Both the position numbers and the translations under genes were made by a program. Under the pieces are notes generated by a model. The model saw only the letters and a list, made by a program, of their open reading frames with translations. It was not told the DNA's origin and made no database searches. From positions 29,749,850-29,813,849 of the forward strand of contig CM017571.1 in the NCBI GenBank assembly GCA_007844125.1: a DNA stretch of 64,000 nucleotides, given 5' to 3'. Positions 21,322 through 31,471 of the stretch are shown in pieces. The DNA is from Sinonovacula constricta (taxonomy: Eukaryota > Mollusca > Bivalvia > Cardiida > Solecurtidae). The number at the start of each line of letters is the position of its first letter. Positions within the stretch are counted from its first letter, which is position 1.

Positions 21322-24130
21322 CAACTGGTTGATACTTAGCAAATCGACTTTCCTGCAACATGTACGCCATTTTTTCTAAAACGTTTTAAGTATTCAGGTA
21401 CTTTTCAAATTGTAAACGTTGTTGCCTCCAACAGTAAGCAAGAGAGTATGTCAGTTCACAATTTCACCGTCGAGCCGGTCATCTGTTCGAAGGTTTGCAT
21501 ACAATAACTTATCCTACAGAGAAACATTATGATAGAATTAAATCGTTTGCTAAAAAGGCCTTACAAATGAGGTGGTAAAACACGCCAATAAAAACGCTGC
21601 CCAGTTTGCTAAACCATCCGACCCAGGTATGGCGTGTTATGTATTTTATGTATTATGTCTTTTCTCACTTCTTATCTGACATACACCTTATTTTTGTTTG
21701 ACGTATAGTAATTCGATTAAAACTTACATCATATCGTATTTCACGTTTTTTCGTATCCATTCTTACTGGCACCATAAAAATCTGGACTCACGTGCACTGT
21801 ATTCTGCCTTTCTTACACCATATCGTTATTCTGCGTATTCTTGCTTTACTTACACCATATCGTTATTCTGCGTATTCTTGCTTTACTTACACCATATCGT
21901 TATTCTGCGTATTCTTGCAATACATATACCATATCGTTATTCTACGTATTATTGCTTTACTTACACCATATCGTTATTCTACGTATTATTGCTTTACTTA
22001 TACCATATCGTTATTCTACGTATTATTGCTTTACTTACACCATATCGTTATTCTACGTATTCTTGCTTTACTTACACCATATCGTTATTCTACGTATTAT
22101 TGCTTTACTTACACCATATCGTTATTCTACGTATTATTGCTTTACTTACACCATATCGTTATTCTGCGTATTCTTGCTTTACTTACACCATATCGTTATT
22201 CTACGTATTATTGCTTTACTTACACCATATCGTTATTCTGCGTATTCTTGCAATACATATACCATATCGTTATTCTACGTATTATTGCTTTACTTACACC
22301 ATATCGTTATTCTACGTATTATTGCTTTACTTATACCATATCGTTATTCTACGTATTATTGCTTTACTTACACCATATCGTTATTCTACGTATTCTTGCT
22401 TTACTTACACCATATCGTTATTCTACGTATTATTGCTTTACTTACACCATATCGTTATTCTACGTATTATTGCTTTACTTACACCATATCGTTATTCTAC
22501 GTATTCTTGCTTTACTTACACCATATCGTTATTCTACGTATTCTTGCTTTACTTACACCATATCGTTATTCTACGTATTCTTGCTTTACTTACACCATAT
22601 CGTTATTCTACGTATTCTTGCTTTACTTATACCATATCGTTATTCTACGTATTCTTGCTTTACTTACACCATATCGTTATTCTACGTATTCTTGCTTTAC
22701 TTATACCATATCGTTATTTCGTTATTCTACGTATTCTTGCTTTACTTACACCATATCGTTATTCTACGTATTATTGCGTTACTTACACCATATCGTTATT
22801 CTACGTATTCTTGCTTTACTTATACCATATCGTTATTTCGTTATTCAACGTATTCTTGCTTTACTTACACCATATCGTTATTCTACGTATTCTTGCTTTA
22901 CTTACACCATATCGTTATTCTACGTATTCTTGCTTTACTTATACCATATCGTTATTTCGTTATTCTACGTATTCTTGCTTTACTTACACCATATCGTTAT
23001 TCTACGTATTATTGCTTTACTTACACCATATCGTTATTCTACGTATTCTTGCTTTACTTATACCATATCGTTATTCTACGTATTCTTGCTTTACTTACAC
23101 CATATCGTTATTCTACGTATTATTGCTTTACTTACACCATATCGTTATTCTACGTATTCTTGCTTTACTTATACCATTTCGTTATTCTACGTATTATTGC
23201 TTTACTTACACCATATCGTTATTCTACGTATTCTTGCTTTACTTATACCATTTCGTTATTCTACGTACTATTGCTTTACGTACACCATATCGTTATTCTA
23301 CGTATTCTTGCTTTACTTATACCATTTCGTTATTCTACGTATTATTGCTTTACTTACACCATATCGTTATTCTACGTATTCTTGCTTTACTTATACCATT
23401 TCGTTATTCTGCGTACTATTGCTTTACGTACACCATATCGTTATTCTACGTATTCTTGCTTTACTTATACCATTTCGTTATTCTACGTATTATTGCTTTA
23501 CTTACACCATATCGTTATTCTACGTATTCTTGCTTTACTTATACCATTTCGTTATTCTACGTATTATTGCTTTACTTACACCATATCGTTATTCTACGTA
23601 TTCTTGCTTTACTTATACCATTTCGTTATTCTACGTATTCTTGCTTTACTTACACCATATACTCATTCTACGTATTCTTGCCATACCTACACCATATCGT
23701 AATTCTACGTATTCTTGCCATACTTATACCATATAGTTACTCTACGTATTCTTGCCTTACTTATACCATACGGCTATTCCGTGTATTCTTACCTTACTTA
23801 CACCATATCGTTATTTCGTATGTTATTGTCTTACACCATATTGTTATTCTATGTATTCTTGCTTAACTTACACCATATCGTTTTTCTGCATTTCCTGACC
23901 TTACACAATATCATTATTTCCTAACTTTTTACATTTAACTTCCAGTTTCCCCCGACTGCCCACCTGTTGTTCGTGCCTCTCGGCTTCTGTGCATGATGCA
24001 GGTCCAAGTCTCTAGTGTCTCGTGCGAGCGGGACTCCCAGTGCCCCTTCCGGCGAACGTGCTGTCCGGGATTGTGTGGACCTACCTGTCGGCGACTGGCC
24101 CAGAGCAGTAGAACCCTGTCACTGAACTAA
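13824..24130 (+). CDS. secreted Ala/Thr/Pro-repeat protein with antistasin-like and WAP domains
   Basis: Three exons are read: 13824-13878, 19737-21192 and 23946-24130. Both junctions keep phase (phase 1; donors gttggt and gtaagg, acceptors gcag and ccag), giving 565 codons including the stop if one base is ignored. Residues 1-22 form a signal peptide (MGLQCLIRGIVIAVVLAQ). Residues ~30-310 are a five-residue repeat of the type (D/S/N)T(A/V)AP, mucin-like and a likely O-glycosylation region. A low-complexity acidic and then basic linker follows, then an antistasin-like domain (CPLVACDLLCNHG..LDNNGCELCECK), then an eight-cysteine WAP core (CERDSQC...CC...CGPTC) just before the stop. Both cysteine folds are known protease-inhibitor modules; in molluscs WAP modules also occur in shell matrix proteins. 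An extra C in the run at 20603-20605 shifts the frame, so the literal reading stops at 20641. It could be an assembly or allelic error, since the downstream frame is intact. Confidence 0.75.
14947..15420 (+). mobile_element. complete ~474-bp MITE copy
   Basis: The left end AAAGGTGGTAACCGACAGTTT and the right end AGTTTGCC..reverse (AAAGGCGGTATC when read inward) form imperfect terminal inverted repeats. There is no coding capacity. Internal blocks are shared with copies at 813-8100, 16060-16235, 19150-19265, 42931-43399 and 61020-61294. This is the best reference copy in plus orientation. Confidence 0.65.
16060..16235 (+). repeat. partial MITE copy
   Basis: Shares TCAAATAACCAAAAAAGGTC, TGCAAAACGCTGTTTATTGATG, GTCTGTGTGAACAGTGAAGC and the TATTTCCTATCTGAGCCACG block with the complete copy at 14947-15420. 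The end motifs are missing. Confidence 0.6.
16674..16705. promoter_or_regulatory. CRE plus TCTCGCGA promoter-like cluster
   Basis: A perfect CRE palindrome ATGACGTCAT at 16674-16683 is followed by TCTCGCGAAA at 16696-16705, a half of the TCTCGCGAGA element known from animal housekeeping and bidirectional promoters. An ATG with the common ATGGCGGC context lies 38 bases downstream. Confidence 0.45.
16743..17846 (+). CDS. small 77-residue predicted protein, unknown
   Basis: Exon 1 (16743-16764, MAAEEIA) ends at a perfect gtaagt donor. Exon 2 opens at 17635 after ttttgtag and stays open in matching phase to TAA at 17844-17846. The product is charged and predicted helical (LATWQRRLSELCSP, WADSVVHLVSKIEHLKDLIRLRKRQ), with no signal peptide or recognised domain. 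It sits inside intron 1 of the antistasin/WAP gene on the same strand. Its promoter-like cluster and ATGGCGGC start look like a host gene, but exon 2 lies inside the candidate transposon 16974-18970. Its last 25 bases overlap the next ORF in another frame. It may be a short upstream part of that gene rather than an independent one. Confidence 0.4.
16974..18970 (+). mobile_element. candidate DNA transposon with subterminal TTACGGAAMTGA repeats
   Basis: The 11-base end TCAGTTCCGTA at 16974-16984 recurs inverted at about 18959-18969 (TACGGAACTGA). Between them lie further copies: plus orientation at 17020, 17191, 17214, 17387 and 17407 (the last with one or two changes) on the left, and minus orientation at 18583, 18602 and 18621 on the right. 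The motif flanks, rather than overlaps, the ORF 17822-18481. Clustered subterminal repeats in opposed orientation are typical of transposase binding sites. No DDE domain is visible, so the element would be non-autonomous or incomplete. Target duplication was not resolved. Confidence 0.45.
17822..18481 (+). CDS. 219-residue strongly basic protein, transposon-associated family
   Basis: The single ORF starts MDGRKS and has an AERVALWRQRQR motif, then dense Lys/Arg/Glu helices (KRKERERYQEKKKRG, YRKRKKE-like). A Pro/Thr/Ser linker (TPPTSPEASG), a second basic helix (SKAYREIFRLRIALKREERL) and a C-terminal helical block (LFSILTQRIIERYNN) follow, ending in FEIFK. The AERxxxWRxRxR plus basic N-terminus matches, from memory, the front part of large uncharacterised repeat-family proteins common in aquatic animals; the Cys-rich back half of those is absent here. 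AATAAA overlaps the stop (18477-18482). The ORF overlaps the preceding 77-residue frame by 25 bases. A nuclear, DNA-binding role is plausible from charge only. Confidence 0.5.
   Translation: MDGRKSTVKLTNAERVALWRQRQRESPRKHAEYKRKERERYQEKKKRGVIKPINEMNARKQRTKRRGWRKSSKQYYKRKKEVLQSIENTVTPPTSPEASGLPQQQVARQLGRRKVRKDRSKAYREIFRLRIALKREERLKEKYKKRWQRHSKGNNRSKEGDDIIKSHDGRKAIMLFSILTQRIIERYNNTKSQEEKRKLSALVTAIVYVVMKSYFEIFK
19150..19265 (+). repeat. partial MITE copy
   Basis: The middle of the MITE is recognisable: AGCTATTTTTAGACATAGAAA, CCACGTGACAACTTACTTTG, GAGATCACGTTATAT. It aligns with 7345-7440 and 15125-15215. Confidence 0.55.
19754..20600 (+). repeat. 15-nt coding repeat encoding (D/S/N)T(A/V)AP
   Basis: This stretch of exon 2 of the secreted protein is GC-rich against an AT-rich background and shows a steady five-codon period over roughly 50 units. 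The same composition leaves antisense frames open, which explains long minus-strand ORFs here. Confidence 0.85.
21249..21318. repeat. (AT)n microsatellite in intron 2
   Basis: A run of about 35 AT dinucleotides, 55 bases after the antistasin exon. Confidence 0.95.
21810..23900 (+). repeat. 37-bp satellite array with higher-order repeats
   Basis: About 56 copies of a 37-base unit (core ACACCATATCGTTATTC followed by TACGTATT(A/C)TTGCTTT). Three higher-order patterns are visible: a 9-unit, 333-bp duplication (marker CTTGCAATAC at 21914 and 22247), a 119-bp block of three units plus 8 bases (marker ATCGTTATTTCG at 22710, 22829, 22948), and a 74-bp dimer (marker ACCATTTCG at 23173, 23247, 23321 and onward). 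The right edge decays toward 23900. No forward frame contains a stop, giving three very long but meaningless ORFs. Confidence 0.95.
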
Positions 24131-24630
24131 AGAACCTGCGGGTACCCGTTTTTCTGCTTAATTTTGGTAATGTCTTGGTTTTAGGTTCTAAGACAATTCG
24201 GAAGACAATCAGAAGGCAATCGGAGCGCCTCAGGCATTTTATCAAAACAACGTCGGACGAATATATTAAGACAGACATTTCATAATGGCGCAAAAATGTA
24301 AACCTTTGGGCCACGAAATAGAACGTGTACTAGTTGTTGCTGTTTCATCCGTCAGAAGAAATATTCCCGTGGAAAATAACTAATACCGGTAAAAGTGAGC
24401 GGAGTAACTTGAACAGTTCCGAGTTGTATGTTGTTTTAGTTTGCCGGTCAATCGGTTTACAAGGAAGTTTCGGGTTGTCATATATGACACATGTATCTGA
24501 TACATGTATATTTTAAATATATATTCTTGCATTATATAATTACACGACCTTGCGTTTTTTTAAATGATATTTTTATAAATAGTTGGAAGCAATGTGTCAA
24601 CTCACGCTTTTATTTTTTCCACTTTTCAGC

Positions 24631-24636
24631 AATAAA
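24631..24636 (+). terminator. possible polyadenylation signal of the antistasin/WAP gene
   Basis: AATAAA about 500 bases after the stop at 24130. It is the first canonical signal noticed downstream; no transcript evidence is available. Confidence 0.3.
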
Positions 24637-25316
24637 TATTTGAGATCTCATCCCATTTTCAAACAAATGTTACCATAGTTACCTCGAACGGTTCAAGGGG
24701 AAGTCACTCTTATGAAATACTCATGAAATGTTTTGCGTCATAACTGGTTTATACTATAATGAAGCAAAATTCAGTTCCTTTGCAATTACTTTTAATTAAC
24801 TTGGGAAAGAATTGAGAATGTTCCTATTTGTTTGTTTCTTAACTTATTACGCAATACAACCGCTTTTGTAATACTTTTGTTACTGTATACTCTGCTTCTC
24901 AATTTCTAATCAGTCACTCTTATCAGTAACTTGAACATGACAATATGTTTGCATCCAGCAAGAACAGACGTTACTTGATGTGTATCTATCCATTTTCATA
25001 CTTTTAACTGTAAGAAGACGCCATACTACGGCCAGTACATATCATCTACAGAATGCATGATGCCAGCTCATTTGAAACATTGATGAACGTGTTTGTATAC
25101 CGTCATCGACGGATACCCACGTTCGACTATTTCCTTTACGTCGACCGTGGTTTTATTGGTATTTTTTCTGTCGTCTTATTGAACTGAATTCAGCAACAAG
25201 AATTGAATCATCATACTGCTTACAAAATCCATACTCGTCAGCGTGGAGACTAGAAGTATAACAATGACGTCGCCATTTTGACAAGTCTGTCGCAACAATG
25301 AAATAACTAGCTTTAT

Positions 25317-25456
25317 CATTGGACTGAAACCTTCATCTGCTTAAGAAGTGACCAATGAAATATCTTTACCAGAAACGGCGAGAAGTGAACTGAATATCTT
25401 AAGAGCGATGAATGGGGAGTAACGGAATGGATTGGTCGTGGGTGTCCGACGATGAT
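25317..25456. repeat. dispersed ~140-bp repeat, copy 2
   Basis: Partner of 12660-12800; the two differ by scattered substitutions and a short gap around the GATGAATGG segment. Confidence 0.7.
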
Positions 25457-26251
25457 ATACAGTCTGAAGCAAATGATTGATTTTGATTGTATTGTTTAAA
25501 ATGTACTTGTCCTTGTTTTATAATAAACCATCCAATAGGTCCACGATTTCTGTGCTTCTTTCTCTGTCAGTATCTTTTTTTTCAAGAATATGCACAGGTT
25601 CAATATTTTTATTTTTATTTTATTTGAAAGACGAGATCAAGTAGCAACGCATGTCCCTGTTAATGAAGGCATTGTCATTTGTTGCTACTACAAATGCAAT
25701 AATTTTCAAATGGAGGCCTTAAAGACGACTCTGCGCATGCGCCGATTCTTGTTTTCATTATATATGAAATCACCTGAATACTCCCGTTTTTAACAGTTAT
25801 TGGGACATGTGGACCTTGCCATAAGCGGCAAAACTGACATTAACAGGAAATCGTATGCAAGCGATACACAGTACTAAAAACAAAGAGCTTATTGTTAAAA
25901 ATATTGCCTTACACCAACAAACTAATTACATCAAGTTATTCCTGAACAGTTAAACTTCCGTTGTCATACGATATTTATCTATAAATGACGCTTAGTTGGC
26001 GGTTTATCAGCCTCATTAAGTGAAAGTTCGAACGCATTTATATGCATTGCACTTATGATCTTGTTGATTGCTGTCTCAACAGCATTTTTTTAGTGTTCGA
26101 GTATACAAAATAAAATATAGTGTATATTGTATTAATACTAATCAAACACCATAGAGTTTGGTTTTATAAGTTACGACTCAACTGAGAATAGACAAATGCA
26201 TGCTCCAACGCCCATCCAAGTCTCCAGTTTGTATACAATTATTAATGTAAA

Positions 26252-26535
26252 GCCTTAATATGCTCAGGTGGTAGAGCCTCGGCTTGCGTATCGGGAGGTC
26301 GTGGGTTCAAACCCCGGCCGGGTCAAACCAAAGACTTTAAAGTTGGTAGCAGTGGCTTCCCTCCTAACGCTCGGGGCTTAGGGGACAGCATTACACCTGA
26401 CTCGTCGGTGTCAGTATAATGGACCGGCCGGGTTCAGTCCCTGGGCACCTAATAAGTGTCCCTGTGCTATAATGATAAAAATGCTGCTGCACAGTGTCGG
26501 CAAAAATGCCGGCTAATCCCATCCCATACCTTAAT
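26252..26535 (+). mobile_element. SINE family A copy
   Basis: A-box GGTGGTAGAGCCTCGG and B-box GGTTCAAACCCC, then the same body and 3' hairpin (CGGCAAAAATGCCGG) as 1706-1990. Confidence 0.85.
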
Positions 26536-27046
26536 ATGCATTGCGCCGCTCTGGAGAGTGGATCGAGGCCTCTCATAGAATTTTTTGTGGGGACGATATT
26601 GTAGAAGGCAGTAACAATATATCGCTTGCAACAATAATGTGAAGCTGGCAATTATTAAAAGCTAGCAGTCGTTAATACGCTTCCGCAGCTGTTTGGCGGG
26701 AGCTTGATTAACAAAGGAAACCGAGAATTTCGAAGTAAACAATGCAGCTTGCGATTACAGGTGGGGATTTTGTCCTACACCAGTTTCCCTCAGCATATAA
26801 AGGCGAAAACTTTCATGTGGAGAGGTCATTGCTGGATCATAACTAATGATATATTATCATATTAGACCATTGGTCTAAATACATACCAGAATGCATCTCC
26901 ATCATTCCAGAGAATAATAATAAATACCTTTAAATATACTTCTTCCACACAAGTAATTTTTGATAAATATCCAATCTTTAGATTAAAATCCTACAGCCAT
27001 CCCTGTTGTCTGTAGTGATTTGTTATTTTGTTTTTGAAATACATGG

Positions 27047-27188
27047 CAGCGACGACCAGTTATGATTATTATAGCGACCAGTTATGATCATTATAGCGAT
27101 CAGTTATGATCATTATAGCGACCCGTTATGATCATTATAGCGACCAGTTATGATCATTATAGCGACCAGTTATGATCATTATAGCGAC
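27047..27188 (-). repeat. 22-bp tandem repeat grown from a SINE 3' tail
   Basis: Six units of AGCGACCAGTTATGATCATTAT. The same sequence occurs once at the tail of family B SINEs (about 44795-44820), so this array is an expanded tail of the SINE at 27185-27385. Confidence 0.85.
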
Positions 27189-27385
27189 ATCTGGACAGCT
27201 ATTTTAGTAGAGGAAGACCCCAAACAAATGTCTGGATAGGACAACTGTGACACTATAGGACAGCTGGCATTCCTTCCCACATTAAGTCCTTCGCCCCCAC
27301 CGGGACTCGAACCCGTGCAGTGAGAGGCTAAGCGGTCAGAGGAGTTACAAGTCCTCCACTCTACCACTACGACACAGGCGCCCCC
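27185..27385 (-). mobile_element. tRNA-derived SINE, family B
   Basis: Minus-strand head: GTAGTGGTAGAGTGG (A-box) and GGGTTCGAGTCCCGG (B-box), with a long variable-arm-like stretch as in Ser/Leu tRNAs. The body ends in the GGAAGACCCCA..AAATGTCTGG block shared by the other family B copies. Confidence 0.85.
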
Positions 27386-27419
27386 TGTCTTTCACTACAA
27401 ACTACTTTGTCAGGAAACC

Positions 27420-30400
27420 AAACATCAATAAGACTATGTATACATAGAACTTTTTATTAAGAAATTTTAACTATACAATGGATATGTAACAAAATAAAAG
27501 TCTCATTTATAAATACATAGATTTGTCAATGTTAAGGACAATTATCAGGAGGAAGTAATTGTTTGACCTCTATATGATCATATGTGCATCTAAAAATAAC
27601 TATGAAAATTATGTTGTTTACTTTTCTGTTTTTAATTTAAGTAAACCAGCATGGGTGAGTATGTGTGTGCATCATCAATAATTAATGGTTACTAAAAATA
27701 ATTTCTATGATATTAAAATGACTCAACAAAGATACCATTTGTGTAACTTAACAGAATTTATAGTCATTGAAGTCTAGAATGGGACTGCTGAAAATAAACT
27801 GAACATTTATTACATGTATCTAGATTAATATCTAGCTGATGCAAATATGAAGTTGCCTTTATTAAATATGTATTAATTAGATTAATATTTTTTCTACATA
27901 CAACTCTAATTATGACAATTTCTTTGGCAACAGCGTATTTATGTTTTTAATATTTTACCATTTAAATTATAATTATATGCACCAAATTTTAAGTTCAACT
28001 GGTAAGTTCATTTTGTACATGATGTCTAAACTTAAAGAATGTATATTATATTTAACTTACTTTACCACCATCTTTTAATTAAATTAATGATAAATTCAAC
28101 ACACAGGCATTGGTTAAATTACAAAAATAATAATGTACACTGAAGACTTTCCATTTATCTATTCAACAACACAAATATCATAAACATAGGTCTAAATAAT
28201 CATAACTTTAGTTTAAGCATATGTCAATTTCTTCTCCTTTTTCTTATAATGATGAACAAACTTTAAAAAATTGCAAAATAATTAAACATTAAGGAAGCAC
28301 AAACACATCCTCAGGCAGGTTGCGTAGAAAAACAATGATGCACCAGTGATACAGTATATCATATGTCATTCCCATTAATGAGGCTTAATTGGATGGGTTG
28401 AGAATCCAGGACGTAGATGATAACAATTTTGACGGTTTTAGCTTATTATCAAAAATCCGATTGGTTAAATTTGGATGGAATTCTAAATATGGCAGCTATG
28501 ACACAGTCAACTTATTTCATGCCGTTCAAAGCAATTCTTGTCTCTGGATTATTATTATTACCGGTATTATTACAAGTGGTATTATTTCAGAATACATGTA
28601 AAATGAATTAATATTTGTAAACATTTGTACTAAAATAACAAAATGTTAATTTTGTAACCAAGCAGAATAATATTAGAAAATTGTAAGGGAAAGTCTAAGG
28701 AATGTCTAAGTAATTATAACCCTTGTTGAAAAACAAGAAATGTTTGATGCTTTTTTTCAAATGTTAAACAATGATATACACAATGAATGAACAAAATCTG
28801 ATGAGATATTTCAACTATTTTACACTTCTATTTTTTTGTTTAAATAAGAAGTTAATCAAGCAGGAGAATAGTTCTAATAAAGAGAAATTATGATATGTAC
28901 AAAATATGGTCTGTACAATTTCATGTGATTTAATTGTGATTCTAAAAATACTCCAATAAGTAAAACTGTTTGGTTAATAACAATCAACTTGTGACAAAAT
29001 ATAGGATTAAAAATATTAGTAAGGTAAAAGTCTATGGAATGTACAAACTTAGCAAAATTTTTATTTTTTTCACACAAAAAGAAAAACACACAGACAATTA
29101 ACACAGAATAACATTTCATCAAATAATATTTTTATTAATAATGAATTATTGTACATGTGAATCAATCATATAAAAATATAAAATAACTGATTTCTTATAA
29201 AGGTATAGATCATTTAATTATAAATTGTGGTAACAGGTGTCAACCTTTTGTACATGTAGGCTTCTTATATAAAACAATGAAGAGAACAGATTTTTAAAAA
29301 AAAAATTCTGTTTATAGCAATTTTTTTCATTTCCTCTTCATCTCCATTTATTTTCATTATTTTGTAATACCTGGTTACTATTTTCCAAATAATTGTAAGA
29401 AATGCCAAAAACAAAAACAAAGTTTTTAACAGAGTAAAATGATTACTATTTTTTACTGATTAATATAATTTAATGCAAATAATTAAAATCAAGTGTAACA
29501 ATACCTTTATATATTTACCAATTATTTGACAATGTTTTTCTGGTCTCGTTTATGATGATATTGTTAATATGATAAAAACAAACTACACATATGGGGCAAA
29601 AGTACCCATCTGCAATGAAACTAAACTACATAAAAACAAAAATTTATGTGAGAACAACCAATAACCTGCAAATAGGTCTAGTTTCACATGCAATATGCAA
29701 GGCACCTGGACTTCATTTATCAAAGCCATGGCCTTTGTTGGCAAAGAAAATAGTCTAGCCTTGACTGCAAAAGACAGAGCCTAGCTTTAATTATGAAGGA
29801 TATGGCATTATTTAGATTGTAAATGACACAGACTTTGGGGAAAAAAACACTGTCTAGCTGTGTTTGCAAAAGACACTGCCATGCTTTGCATGCAAAAGAC
29901 AAAGTCTGTATTCATTTGCACTATATAAGGTTTGTCTGAGATGCAAAATACAAGGCACCTTAATATAAATTCAATCACACACAAAAACACTTAAAAATTG
30001 AACAAGAGCAATCCTGCCAATAAAGGACTTAACCTTCATTTCTGTTAGAGATCTTGCTGTTATTGAGATAATCCTGGCTAGACATAACATGTTGATTCCT
30101 TACCAATCGTGATACAGTCAGTTTAGTACAGATCAAACATGCATAGCCGGAATGTAACTCTTTGTTTCGAAATTTGCAAAATCAAACATTTTCACACATC
30201 CATGCGTCAACAGAAGACTATTCTATCTAGGTTTTTGACATTTTACAGAAGGTAAAATCACATAATTTTTTTGGTAGTAAAACGAAAAAATACATTTTTG
30301 ATCTTGTATAAAACAAGATTTTCTTGCATTTTGTTATTAAGAGTTATGTAATCTTTGTTATACAGATGTATTTATATTACAATTGTTTTTGGTTAGTTTT

Positions 30401-31094
30401 GTATCTGATTTAAGTTACAATAGTCTTACACTGACCTATTGACACTGCATTGGCTCTTTTTGCTGTGATATTGTAAAGGTAGATTCTCTCCAGTAATAAA
30501 AAAAGTCCCTCAGTATTGACAATAGAAACATAACCGGCTGATTTCAGGAGTCTCAATAACCATCCAATTACATTTCATTCAAAACCTGTCACACACCAAT
30601 CTTTGTCAATTTCAACTCCTTTGGAGTGTTGTTTTTGAATGCATAGCACAGAATGAATATAAAATGTACAAAATGATTCCTGCACTGTTTACTCCATAGT
30701 TATATGTCATGCACCATGGCTTATATGCTGCCCTTAGAACTCTAGATCCACACACACACACAGAATGTTAACAATACGACAAAGCCTCTGTAATACATGT
30801 ACAAATTACCTTCAACTAGGATTATTTTTAAGGCCTCTGTAATATGCAGGTTTTACAATCCATGTTCATAGGGAGCTGTGTATATGGTCTATGACACTGT
30901 TTGCATGGCCCCTTTGATAACAAACAACTATCTTCTATATCAATATATCACTGCAGGATTTACTTTCTTAAGGTGCACAGCACTGCCTCTTTGATGTGCC
31001 CTTTGCATATTTTTCAAATAAACTTATCTTTCAATACCGGATCAATGTTGTTAAGGCAAACAGCATTGCTGTTGAAACATGTGACATTCTGATA
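27420..31094 (-). other. AT-rich stretch downstream of the cadherin stop, possible long 3' UTR
   Basis: No ORF with domain or splice support. Minus-strand AATAAA signals occur near 27452, 29128 and 29346, so the 3' end of the cadherin transcript cannot be fixed. A loose internal repeat with TGCAAAAGACA motifs lies at about 29760-29905. Confidence 0.35.
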
Positions 31095-31471
31095 TTACAA
31101 GTCATCTTCATCATAGTTATTGCTGTTATATATGTCGGCCAACTTGGCAAACTTTGGTCCCCATTCATTGAGATAATCATAATCCTGGTCCCCAGAACTT
31201 GATGTATTTAATGAGCTAAGGGAACCGGCATCACTACCGCCCCCTTCCTCATTGAATGTGAATGGGGTATCGAATGGTGGGGAGTTTGGATCATCGTCGG
31301 CATCATGCAACCGGTTGTCAATAAAGTCACCAATGTCTGGTCGGTCGCCACTTGCACCAAGAGGTTTAGTGGATTTCTTACGAATGTCTGGGGCATCCCA
31401 TGTTGATGGGTGTTCACCATCATCAGGTTTACGCAGCCGGCTTAAATCATATCTGGTCATGTCTTCTTCTC
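31095..31471 (-). CDS. CadN-like: cadherin last exon: beta-catenin-binding tail
   Basis: The exon begins [17 protein letters not shown] and carries [12 protein letters not shown], then [14 protein letters not shown] and [19 protein letters not shown]. The Ser-rich core followed by YDYLN-W-GP-F-KLA is the conserved beta-catenin-binding region of classical cadherins. The stop TAA is at 31097-31095. Confidence 0.95.

Larger units (their letters stand above)
24131..26251. other. 3' flank, no gene seen
   Basis: No exon is supported. A polyadenylation-type AATAAA lies at 24631-24636 and a dispersed repeat at 25317-25456. The rest is AT-rich with CpG-bearing patches near 25090-25150. Confidence 0.5.

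Noticed and set aside
21698..23866. Three forward ORFs of 630-720 codons with Tyr/Leu-rich repeats
   Set aside because: They arise only because the 37-bp satellite lacks stops in every forward frame. The three frames give the same cycling peptide, and the array sits in an intron with good splice sites on both sides.
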